From positions 1 through 5,432 of the forward strand of contig JADHVA010000047.1 in the NCBI GenBank assembly GCA_016784245.1: a DNA stretch of 5,432 nucleotides, in the 5' to 3' direction. Positions 1-5,426 of the stretch are shown piece by piece. Numbering within the stretch: the stretch's first letter is position 1; each line of letters begins with the position of its first letter. The notes under the pieces were generated by a model. It searched no databases. It worked only from the letters and a program-made list of their open reading frames with translations, and was not told where the DNA came from. The translations under genes were made by a program, and so were the position numbers. Source of the stretch: Nanobdellota archaeon. GTDB lineage: Archaea; Nanobdellota; Nanobdellia; SCGC-AAA011-G17; GW2011-AR17.

Positions 1-1
1 A

Positions 2-286
2 ATTGAAATAGAATGGTTAGACACAAAGTTAAAAGAAAAAGAAGTGGACTGTTTAATTACTGCTCCTCCTTATCCATCCAAAACAATTCCAGAAAAAGAA
101 ATCAAAAAACTTTACAAAGAATTATTCCATCAACTAGATTACATTATGAAAGATAATTCAATAATTATATTTATTGCTCCAAAAGTAGAATTATTAAAAG
201 AATTTAACCAAGATTTAAAAATTATCGACGAAAGAGAAGTCTCCACAAGTAACTTAAATTACAAAATTCTAATATTCCAAAAGTAG
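2..286 (+). CDS. SAM-dependent methyltransferase, C-terminal part (THUMP/Trm14-like RNA methyltransferase likely)
   Basis: The frame is open to the left edge, so this is the 3' end of a longer gene; 94 residues and a TAG stop are visible. A GTG at 44 lies inside the frame and is not a credible start. The visible part holds a strand ending in DCLITAPPYPSK, which matches the motif IV region (x-PP-Y) of class I methyltransferases. A helix (KEIKKLYKELFHQ) follows, then a strand after a KDNS turn (IIIFIAP), a second helix and a final hairpin ending ILIFQK. This order fits the end of a Rossmann-fold methyltransferase. The tail resembles archaeal THUMP-domain tRNA guanine-N2 methyltransferases (Trm14/TrmG10 type), which methylate tRNA in the cytoplasm; that assignment is from recall. 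The usual acidic or Asn residue before PPY is Ala here, which is odd. Other amino- or RNA-methyltransferases remain possible because the SAM-binding and substrate domains lie outside the window. Confidence 0.62.
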   Translation: MEIEWLDTKLKEKEVDCLITAPPYPSKTIPEKEIKKLYKELFHQLDYIMKDNSIIIFIAPKVELLKEFNQDLKIIDEREVSTSNLNYKILIFQK

Positions 287-311
287 AGAAAACTTTATAA
301 ACCTCTACTTT
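280..311. repeat. Perfect 9-bp inverted repeat framing the TATA box
   Basis: AAAGTAGAG at 280-288 is the exact reverse complement of CTCTACTTT at 303-311. The 14-bp spacer holds the TATA element of the histone-like gene. The left arm overlaps the TAG stop of the methyltransferase. Arm centres are 23 bp apart, about two helical turns, so a dimeric regulator could bind both arms on one DNA face and block TBP/TFB. In RNA it could form a 9-bp stem with a 14-nt loop. The repeat is seen directly; the operator role is inferred. Confidence 0.5.
289..302 (+). promoter_or_regulatory. Archaeal promoter (BRE/TATA) of the histone-like gene
   Basis: An A-rich BRE-like stretch leads into CTTTATAAAC, with TATAAA at 296-301. 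Taking the 28-nt spacing seen at other genes of this window, transcription should start near 324. That gives a leader of about 22 nt containing the ribosome binding site at 332-337. The 13-mer AAACTTTATAAAC (290-302) recurs exactly at the scpA promoter (4637-4649). Confidence 0.65.
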
Positions 312-331
312 CTCAATGAAATTAACTTATT

Positions 332-337
332 GGAGGT
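332..337 (+). promoter_or_regulatory. Strong Shine-Dalgarno site of the histone-like gene
   Basis: GGAGGT lies 8 nt before the ATG at 346, an ideal match and spacing for the archaeal anti-Shine-Dalgarno. It fixes the start codon and marks this as a leadered, probably well-translated gene, unlike its leaderless neighbours. Confidence 0.8.
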
Positions 338-345
338 AAACACAA

Positions 346-516
346 ATGGCAGATATGGTTGTAGTTAAAAGTAAAATAAAAGAAATGGCTGAAGGTATGA
401 ATGTTGCAAGTGATTTCGCAGATTCACTAAATGAAGAAGTATTAACTCTTATTAGAAGAGCTTGTGAAAGAGCTAAAGCAAATAAAAGAAGTACAATTCA
501 ACCTAGAGATCTTTAA
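346..516 (+). CDS. Small histone-fold protein, DUF1931-like (56 aa)
   Basis: ATG to TAA gives 56 residues beginning MADMVVVKSKIKEMAEGMNV. The layout is a short basic helix (about residues 5-17), a loop (GMNVASDF), a long central helix (about 22-47, SDFADSLNEEVLTLIRRA onward), and a terminal STIQPRDL at 49-56. That last element matches the loop-2 signature of archaeal histones (R-K/S-T-I-x-x-x-D). The protein ends there, so it lacks the third helix of a canonical histone. From recall, short archaeal DUF1931/CBF-NFY-like proteins of about 55-60 residues have this same shape. Many Lys/Arg residues are consistent with DNA binding, or with pairing to another histone-fold protein. It has its own promoter, a strong ribosome binding site and a T-tract terminator, so it is probably monocistronic. 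The family match is fairly secure; the cellular role (chromatin or transcription) is unknown. Confidence 0.88.
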   Translation: MADMVVVKSKIKEMAEGMNVASDFADSLNEEVLTLIRRACERAKANKRSTIQPRDL

Positions 517-536
517 TTTTTTTATTTTTTTTATTT
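517..536 (+). terminator. T-tract terminator after the histone-like gene
   Basis: Directly after the TAA lie seven Ts (517-523), an A, eight Ts (525-532), an A and three more Ts, with no preceding hairpin. Runs of T on the coding strand without a stem are the usual archaeal termination signal. This is the longest such run I noticed between genes here and separates the histone-like unit from hjc. Confidence 0.7.
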
Positions 537-542
537 AGATTA

Positions 543-551
543 TTTTAAATA
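543..551 (+). promoter_or_regulatory. Probable TATA box of hjc
   Basis: TTTTAAATA lies 24-32 nt before the hjc ATG at 574. It is a weaker match than the TATAAA boxes of the other genes, but the distance suits a leaderless start at or next to the ATG. No Shine-Dalgarno is present between 551 and 574. A weaker box may mean low expression, as would suit a resolvase. Confidence 0.5.
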
Positions 552-573
552 GTTCTTTGATATTTTATATTAT

Positions 574-978
574 ATGAAAAAAAAAGGTTCTAGATCCGAA
601 AGAGAACTATTTCATTTGCTCTGGAAACATTTTGGACCTTGTGTTAGATCTGCTGGTTCAGGCAGCACAACGAAACCATCTCCAGATTTATTAGCTAGTA
701 ATGGCTCAAGAACTCTTGCAATTGAATGTAAATCTACAAAAGCTAAAAAACTTTATTTCCCATTAAAAGAAATTGACGAACTTTTACTTTTCTCAAATTC
801 CTTTAATGCTGAAGCTTGGCTAGCTGTAAGATTTGACAACAAAGGCTGGTATTTTATCCAAGCAAAAAATTTAACAAAATCTAAAGGTGACAGTTTTTCT
901 ATTTCTTATCCAGAATTATTAAAGGATGGTTTAATCTTTGAAGAATTCATAGGCAAGTACCGACAAAAGCGATTATAA
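574..978 (+). CDS. hjc: Holliday junction resolvase Hjc
   Basis: This 134-residue protein has the length and motif order of archaeal Hjc, a dimeric endonuclease of the PD-(D/E)xK fold that cuts four-way junctions during recombination and fork repair. Visible signature residues are the KGSRSERE start with E9 and R10, R25 followed by SAGSG, D38 in PDLLA, and E51-x-K53 in IECKST. In the family these are the metal-binding and catalytic residues, and all are present. The conserved hydrophobic strand with aromatic residues (AWLAVRF, then GWYF) follows at about 80-94, and the C-terminus is basic (KYRQKRL). The ATG has no ribosome binding site but sits 28-30 nt after a TATA-like box, so it is probably leaderless. 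No T-tract lies between its stop and the next gene, so readthrough into the surface operon is possible. It uses two CGA arginine codons near its end, while AGA dominates elsewhere in the window. Confidence 0.95.
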   Translation: MKKKGSRSERELFHLLWKHFGPCVRSAGSGSTTKPSPDLLASNGSRTLAIECKSTKAKKLYFPLKEIDELLLFSNSFNAEAWLAVRFDNKGWYFIQAKNLTKSKGDSFSISYPELLKDGLIFEEFIGKYRQKRL

Positions 979-983
979 AAACA

Positions 984-997
984 AAATATATATAAAT
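984..997 (+). promoter_or_regulatory. TATA box of the surface-protein operon
   Basis: An A/T-only element, AAATATATATAAAT, carries TATAAA at 991-996, and its first T is exactly 28 nt before the ATG at 1019. This predicts transcription starting at or within a few bases of the start codon. A second weaker box (TATAAAA, 974-980) overlaps the hjc stop and would give a leader of about 17 nt. Confidence 0.6.
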
Positions 998-1008
998 AAT
1001 AATCTATT

Positions 1009-1014
1009 AAGGAG
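1009..1014 (+). promoter_or_regulatory. Shine-Dalgarno-like AAGGAG before the pilin-like gene
   Basis: AAGGAG ends only 4 nt before the ATG at 1019, which is tight for a Shine-Dalgarno. If the TATA box at 991-996 is used, the site would lie upstream of the transcript start. It would then work only on transcripts coming from hjc or from the weaker upstream box. Confidence 0.45.
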
Positions 1015-1018
1015 CTCT

Positions 1019-1828
1019 ATGCAAAAAAGAGGGCAGTTTACTTTATTCGTTATATTAGGTATTGCATTAATTTTAATTTTAGGAATGGTTTACTATTATA
1101 AGGATACATTATTAGATACTGTTGGTTTATCTTCTTCAATTTCTTACCCTTCTGAAATACAAGAAATTTATGATCACATACAAGACTGTACAGAATTTGC
1201 TACAGAAAATGCAGTATCAAATATTGCTTTAACTGGTGGTTATTATGAAATTTCAAGAAATTCTATTTACATTGAAGAACTTGGTTACGATTTACCTTAT
1301 TACTATAATGATGGTGAAGATCTTTCTATTAGTGAAGAACAATTACAAAAAGAACTTAATATATATACAGAAGAACTTTTCACATCTTGTGTTTTCTTAG
1401 AAGATTATTCAAACTTTGAAATCACTGAAGATGAAATATCAATTAGTTCTATAATCAATAACAACACTGTAGAATTAGAATTAAATTATCCTCTTATTAT
1501 AGAATCTGGTGAAAATATATATTACTTAACAGATTCATACAACACAGAAATTGATGCAAACCTTGGTTGGTTACATAGTATAGCTCAAGAGATTGTATAT
1601 TATGATCAAGAAAATCCTGAAGAGTTAGATTTAAATTATTTACTTTCATTAGGTTTAAACAAAGTTACTTACATTCCTTATGACAATGAAACTTTTGTCT
1701 ATATATTAGAAGATACAACTTCTTTTAACGGAGAACAAAATTATACATACATATTTGCATCTTACTTTCCAACAGATGAAGAAACTGCAGGATTATCCTT
1801 TGAAGAATATTGGGAGTCATTATTATGA
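1019..1828 (+). CDS. Pilin-like surface protein with class III signal peptide
   Basis: The protein has 269 residues. It starts MQKRGQFTLFVILG, a short basic head, G-Q, then a hydrophobic helix (residues 6-27). This is the class III (archaellin/type IV pilin-like) signal seen in many DPANN proteins, where cleavage would fall near the G-Q/F junction by a prepilin peptidase. After processing, the helix would anchor the protein in the membrane or pack it into a filament core. The extracellular part is acidic and rich in Tyr, Asn and Glu. It has only two cysteines, C57 and C124, which could pair. Visible landmarks are GGYYEI at 73-78 and DLPYYYNDG at 91-99. There is no C-terminal membrane segment. 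The TGA stop overlaps the next ATG (ATGA), so the two genes are likely translated together. At 269 residues it is larger than a typical major pilin, so a minor pilin or membrane-anchored surface protein is equally possible. Precise function unknown. Confidence 0.8.
   Translation: MQKRGQFTLFVILGIALILILGMVYYYKDTLLDTVGLSSSISYPSEIQEIYDHIQDCTEFATENAVSNIALTGGYYEISRNSIYIEELGYDLPYYYNDGEDLSISEEQLQKELNIYTEELFTSCVFLEDYSNFEITEDEISISSIINNNTVELELNYPLIIESGENIYYLTDSYNTEIDANLGWLHSIAQEIVYYDQENPEELDLNYLLSLGLNKVTYIPYDNETFVYILEDTTSFNGEQNYTYIFASYFPTDEETAGLSFEEYWESLL
1812..1816 (+). promoter_or_regulatory. Shine-Dalgarno site deciding the start of the large secreted protein
   Basis: GGGAG, inside the end of the pilin-like gene, lies 8 nt before the ATG at 1825. 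It supports that ATG over the in-frame TTG at 1810, which precedes the site. The ATG overlaps the upstream TGA as ATGA, the classical arrangement for translational coupling. Confidence 0.7.
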
Positions 1829-4638
1829 AAAAGTTATTATTAATTCCATTAATTTTTATACTTTTAATTAGTTTTACTTCTGCTTATGAATTAATTTGTA
1901 CTAATGAAATTAGTACTAATTTTGAAGATAATAAATATAATTTACAATTAGATGAAAGATCTGGAACTTATGAATATTGTAATATTGAAATTGAAGGTAT
2001 AACTTCTCTTGAAAATGTTAAAGTTAAAATTAAGAATGATCAAAGTATAGAAATAACTACAAATGTTGATATTAATAATGCTATGATCAATGGAGTTTAT
2101 GTAGAATTAATTAAAGAAAACAAAGAGATTACTTTTAATGAATATGGAGCAAATTTAGAAGTTGCAGAAGGTGAAACTTTATCTTTAGCTATTAATAATG
2201 AAAGTTATATATCAATTACAGGGAAAACTGAATCTGGAGAAATTACTTTCATAAAAGATAAATATAACGATTTAAATTTATTAAATTTAATAACAACTGA
2301 TGAGGACATAGAAATAAACAATTTTGGCCTAGACAACATAATTTTTAACTCTTATATTCTAATTACAATTCCAGAAAATTTAAAATTAAATTATATAGAG
2401 GATTTTATATATTTAACATTAATATATAAAACTACAAGTCAAGCTCTAAATCTAGATTACATTGAAATAATCGATGAAGATTCCAACGTATACATATTAG
2501 AAGATTATCAAAATACTAATGAAAATAATAAAGAAACTTCTACATTCATCTTAAAAAACAAAAATTTAGAAACATATTATGATGAATTCAAAATTATATC
2601 CCTTATAAATAATAATCCTTTTAAATTTTATAAGGATATAAAAACAAATTTTGAATTAAAATTAAACAATGAAGATACTGTAACATTTAATATTCTAGAA
2701 GATGAAGAAATTGGAGAATACATTACAACAAAAATTGAAGTAAATGAAGATTCAGAAGATAAAGAACAAATATTAGCATGTACTTTGGATGATGATAACA
2801 AAATTCAATTCAATGAAGAAGATTTATCAACTCTAGGAAAAGATACAACATTTGAACTTTTAAATTATGTAAAAGATGATAATCAAATCTGTGAAGCTAC
2901 ATCTTGCTACTTCACAAAAAATGAAGAAACAAAAAGTTCTTATTATATTCTAAGATGTAATAATAATTATCCTAAATTTTATATTGAAGCAAACAATATG
3001 AACGATTTATCTTACTCAGAAAATACTTGGGAATGTGAAAAAGCAGATTGTTTTAATTTATTATATGAATATGGAATGCCTTTTGTAACAATGTGGAATT
3101 TCAACAGACAAGATTCAAAAAACATATTCACTTTACATTTAACAGAGAGTTTAATAGTGGATACAATCATAAACTTTGATGAACTTATAGAAGAAGTAGA
3201 AGATACTTCCATTGATTCAGAATTTGAAGGAGATAATATTTTCACATTAAATGCAGCTACATTTAGAATTGGACATTTATACTTTTTACCAGATAAAAAT
3301 ACTGCAAATATAATAGGTTTAGATAATAGATTAAATTTTATCTCTATGTCAGGTGGCCAAATTTATGATAAAAATAAAAATAAAAGATATTCCTTAAAAA
3401 AAGGAAATAATAATGAATATCTAATAAGAACTAATTTGGAAGGAAATGTTGATTTGATCTTTTGTAATCCTAATTGTATCGATAATACAGATGCAATAAC
3501 AGAATACGCAGAAATGAGAACTGTTGGTTGTAAAAAATTAAAAGGTAGAAAAACTGGATCCTATACTGTAGAAGAAGCATTTGTTAAATTAGAACCTGCA
3601 GAAACATGTGAAGCAAACTTAGAAACTGAAGATGAAACAGATAAAGTTGAAACTGGAACTGGTGAAAGTGTTAAAGAAGGTACAACAGAAGATTTAGAAG
3701 AAGAAGAACCTAGATCAAAAGGTTGTTGGTGTGCATGGGATAAATATTTCAATAATGGTTTATCAAAAACACAGTGTGATGCTAATGAAGATTGTGAAAG
3801 AAACCAATGTACTACTCAAACTGATTTACCTTATTACATGTGTACTTCGGGCTTAAAAGATCAATTAACTTCTACAGCAACACTAAAATCAGAATATTCA
3901 TCACAATCTACAAGAGCTCAAGAATTAGGATATAATATTGAAGATGCTTCAAGTAGAAGTGGAACTAGTGAAAAAGAAGAAATAAACATCGAAGAATCTT
4001 GTGCTGCATACTCAAATCAATTTACTTGTACAAATAATAATATTTATGTTTGTGATCCTTCAAATAGAGGATGGACTTGGACATATGTTGATATTTGTCC
4101 TGGAGAATGTACAACAGGAATTTCTGATACAGAAGGAATAGCTTGTACAGAAGAATATGGAGAAGAAGAAAACACAGATGATACATCCGCATCAGATTGT
4201 AATGAAGATAATGTAAATAAATACAGATGTGGAACATTAGGTATATATAAACCATATCAAATAGAAAAATGTTCTCTATTCACTGATGGTTCTGGATATT
4301 CATGGGGAATTGATACAGTTGCATGTGAAACTAATTGTAATAAAGATGAAATTTTAAATGATTGGGAAGATCTTTGTGAAGAAAATAATGCAATAGTTGA
4401 AACAAGAGAATTTTATTGTCATTATAATATTGATTATAAAACTGATAATAATTTACTATTTGTAGAAAAACCACTTCCAGGAGATTATTTCTTCAATAAA
4501 AGAGAACCAACAGATTGTTTTAACCAAAAAAGTACAGAAAATTATTGTAATAGATTATCTGATAAAACTTGTATTTGTGAAGAAACTAGACCTTGGTTAG
4601 ATTTTAATTATTACAAATGTAACTTATATGACCAATAA
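1825..4638 (+). CDS. Large secreted cysteine-rich surface protein (937 aa), function unknown
   Basis: Starting at the ATG at 1825, the protein has 937 residues and opens with a Sec signal peptide: MKK, a hydrophobic core (LLLIPLIFILLI), then FTSA with cleavage likely after A20. Residues 21 to about 590 are acidic, rich in Asn, Ile and Thr, and look mostly beta-strand, with 12 scattered cysteines. An acidic Thr/Glu linker (about 596-632) leads to a cysteine-dense tail with 24 cysteines. The tail comprises a module at 634-673, two six-cysteine modules at 726-774 and 792-851, and a last group (C865, C898, C908, C916, C918, C932). The total of 36 is even, which suits disulfide bonding outside the cell. 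No C-terminal membrane helix or sorting signal is visible, so it is released, held by a partner, or part of a cell-surface assembly. It overlaps the pilin-like gene by 4 nt, making the pilin-like protein the natural candidate anchor or filament partner. I recognise no enzyme motif. Adhesin, S-layer-associated protein or structural surface fibre are inferences only. Confidence 0.85.
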   Translation: MKKLLLIPLIFILLISFTSAYELICTNEISTNFEDNKYNLQLDERSGTYEYCNIEIEGITSLENVKVKIKNDQSIEITTNVDINNAMINGVYVELIKENKEITFNEYGANLEVAEGETLSLAINNESYISITGKTESGEITFIKDKYNDLNLLNLITTDEDIEINNFGLDNIIFNSYILITIPENLKLNYIEDFIYLTLIYKTTSQALNLDYIEIIDEDSNVYILEDYQNTNENNKETSTFILKNKNLETYYDEFKIISLINNNPFKFYKDIKTNFELKLNNEDTVTFNILEDEEIGEYITTKIEVNEDSEDKEQILACTLDDDNKIQFNEEDLSTLGKDTTFELLNYVKDDNQICEATSCYFTKNEETKSSYYILRCNNNYPKFYIEANNMNDLSYSENTWECEKADCFNLLYEYGMPFVTMWNFNRQDSKNIFTLHLTESLIVDTIINFDELIEEVEDTSIDSEFEGDNIFTLNAATFRIGHLYFLPDKNTANIIGLDNRLNFISMSGGQIYDKNKNKRYSLKKGNNNEYLIRTNLEGNVDLIFCNPNCIDNTDAITEYAEMRTVGCKKLKGRKTGSYTVEEAFVKLEPAETCEANLETEDETDKVETGTGESVKEGTTEDLEEEEPRSKGCWCAWDKYFNNGLSKTQCDANEDCERNQCTTQTDLPYYMCTSGLKDQLTSTATLKSEYSSQSTRAQELGYNIEDASSRSGTSEKEEINIEESCAAYSNQFTCTNNNIYVCDPSNRGWTWTYVDICPGECTTGISDTEGIACTEEYGEEENTDDTSASDCNEDNVNKYRCGTLGIYKPYQIEKCSLFTDGSGYSWGIDTVACETNCNKDEILNDWEDLCEENNAIVETREFYCHYNIDYKTDNNLLFVEKPLPGDYFFNKREPTDCFNQKSTENYCNRLSDKTCICEETRPWLDFNYYKCNLYDQ
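3607..3720 (+). other. Acidic low-complexity linker in the large secreted protein
   Basis: Residues 595-632 are nearly all Glu, Asp, Thr, Gly and Lys, ending LEEEEPRSKG just before the first Cys-x-Cys. The composition suggests a flexible spacer, possibly O-glycosylated at its threonines, between the beta-rich body and the cysteine-rich tail. Confidence 0.6.
4000..4377 (+). repeat. Two tandem six-cysteine modules within the large secreted protein
   Basis: Module 1 (residues 726-774, nt 4000-4146) has spacing C-x8-C-x7-C-x14-C-x3-C-x11-C. Module 2 (792-851, nt 4198-4377) has C-x9-C-x13-C-x17-C-x3-C-x12-C. Both share a Trp-containing stretch before the C-x3-C pair (module 1 TWTYVDICPGEC, module 2 SWGIDTVACETNC). 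This resembles the C..rC.gn...C...W....C..gC...C repeat found in various secreted bacterial and archaeal proteins, recalled rather than searched. An acidic spacer (EEYGEEENTDDTSAS) separates the copies. Divergence is high, so this is an old duplication. Confidence 0.6.
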
Positions 4639-4649
4639 ACTTTATAAAC
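4637..4649 (+). promoter_or_regulatory. BRE/TATA promoter of scpA
   Basis: AAACTTTATAAAC starts inside the TAA stop of the preceding gene. TATAAA begins at 4643, exactly 28 nt before the scpA ATG at 4671, predicting a leaderless transcript. The same 13-mer drives the histone-like gene at 290-302. Confidence 0.72.
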
Positions 4650-4650
4650 T

Positions 4651-4666
4651 CTTTTTCTCTCTTTTT
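4651..4666 (+). terminator. Pyrimidine/T-tract, possible terminator of the surface operon
   Basis: Two runs of five Ts (4652-4656 and 4662-4666) in an all-pyrimidine stretch follow the stop of the large gene. They could end the operon transcript in archaeal fashion. They also fall between the scpA TATA box and start, so the stretch may double as the easily melted part of the scpA promoter. Confidence 0.4.
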
Positions 4667-4670
4667 ACCA

Positions 4671-5384
4671 ATGCAAGAACAGATTTACGACATGCTTCTC
4701 AAAGAAAATGAAGTTACATGGAAAGATATCATCTACAACCTTGTAAAAACTGAACAAATGAATCCTTGGGATGTTGATTTAAGCATACTAACAGCTAGAT
4801 ATATCCAAACTGTTAAAGATATGAAAGAAATGAACTACCAAGTTTCAGGTAAAGTACTTTTAGCTTCAGCAATGTTACTAAAAATTAAATCACAAAGATT
4901 AGTCAAAGAAGATATTTGCAATTTTGATTCATATTTATTTCACACTGAAGAAGAGTTTGAAGAACTCGGAGATTTTTTACCTTTCCATGAGCACAAAGTT
5001 GAAATACCTAAACTTGGTATCCGAACTCCTCAAGCAAGAAAAAGAAAAGTTTCTGTTGCTGATTTAATTGGTGCTTTAGAAAAAGCATTAAAAGTTGACA
5101 CAAGAAGAAAATTAAGATTAAGCAGATTTTTATCAATCAACAAACCAATAATCCCAGAAAAAACTGTAGACATTCACGATTTAATTGACAAATTACAAAA
5201 TAAATTAATGGGCCTTTTTACAAAGAATACAAAAACAACATTTTCAGAAATTCTTCCAAGTGAAAAAAAGGAAGATAAAATTTACACATTTATGCCACTT
5301 CTTTATCTACACAATCAGAAACTAATAAATCTTGAGCAAGAAGAACATTTTGGAGAAATCCATATTCACCATTATATTAATTAA
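4671..5384 (+). CDS. scpA: Chromosome segregation/condensation protein ScpA (kleisin)
   Basis: This 237-residue protein is the kleisin that closes the ring of the SMC complex, which folds and segregates chromosomes. The N-terminal domain shows the family signature: TWKDIIYNLVKTEQMNPWDVDL (residues 16-37, in two parts: the helix TWKDIIYNLV and the motif NPWDVDL), an RY at 43-44, and the helix KVLLASAMLLKIKS at 61-74. This domain contacts the SMC neck. A variable middle with a basic stretch (QARKRKV, 121-127) follows. The C-terminal winged helix runs from about 190, with FSEILPS at 191-197, FMPLLYL at 207-213 and LEQEEHFGEI at 221-230, and binds the SMC head. Length is normal for archaeal ScpA. 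There is no Shine-Dalgarno, and the TATA box 28 nt upstream points to leaderless translation. The complex partners smc and scpB are not visible, though another gene seems to start right after it. Confidence 0.93.
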   Translation: MQEQIYDMLLKENEVTWKDIIYNLVKTEQMNPWDVDLSILTARYIQTVKDMKEMNYQVSGKVLLASAMLLKIKSQRLVKEDICNFDSYLFHTEEEFEELGDFLPFHEHKVEIPKLGIRTPQARKRKVSVADLIGALEKALKVDTRRKLRLSRFLSINKPIIPEKTVDIHDLIDKLQNKLMGLFTKNTKTTFSEILPSEKKEDKIYTFMPLLYLHNQKLINLEQEEHFGEIHIHHYIN

Positions 5385-5395
5385 TTAATAGAAAC

Positions 5396-5405
5396 AATTA
5401 TAAAA
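5396..5405 (+). promoter_or_regulatory. TATA box of the gene starting at the right edge
   Basis: AATTATAAAA has TATAAA at 5399-5404, whose first T is exactly 28 nt before an ATG at 5427. The spacing equals that of scpA and of the pilin-like gene, so a leaderless gene probably starts there. No T-tract terminator is visible after scpA, so readthrough is also possible. Confidence 0.5.
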
Positions 5406-5426
5406 TAAAAGCTCTCAATTCTTTAT

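Noticed and set aside
44..286. GTG at 44 as the start of an 80-residue gene
   Set aside because: The same frame is open through position 2 with sensible sequence (WLDTKLKEKEVDCLIT), there is no promoter or ribosome binding site, and the methyltransferase fold needs upstream sequence. It is a truncated longer gene.
280..314. The inverted repeat as an intrinsic terminator of the methyltransferase gene
   Set aside because: The downstream arm is followed by CTCAATGAA, not a U-tract, and the loop of 14 nt is large. A promoter-linked role explains its position around the TATA box better, though an RNA hairpin is not excluded.
517..573. A small RNA gene in the gap between the histone-like gene and hjc
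   Set aside because: The 57 bp are accounted for by a T-tract terminator and a TATA-like box. They are almost pure A/T with no stem that would suggest a structured RNA.
1810..1824. TTG at 1810 as the start of the large secreted protein
   Set aside because: It would add five residues (MGVII) before a classic MKK signal peptide and would precede the Shine-Dalgarno at 1812-1816. The ATG at 1825 has the right spacing and the ATGA overlap.
3012..4255. Minus-strand open frames at 3012-3245, 3561-3752 and 4022-4255
   Set aside because: They lie opposite the large secreted gene, have low-complexity Ser- or Leu/Tyr/His-rich translations typical of the complement of acidic or Asn/Asp-rich coding sequence, and have no promoter or ribosome binding site.
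5377..5388. TTAATTAATTAA palindrome at the scpA stop
   Set aside because: It is a simple low-complexity A/T repeat covering the last codons and stop of scpA. In such an AT-rich sequence it needs no special explanation.
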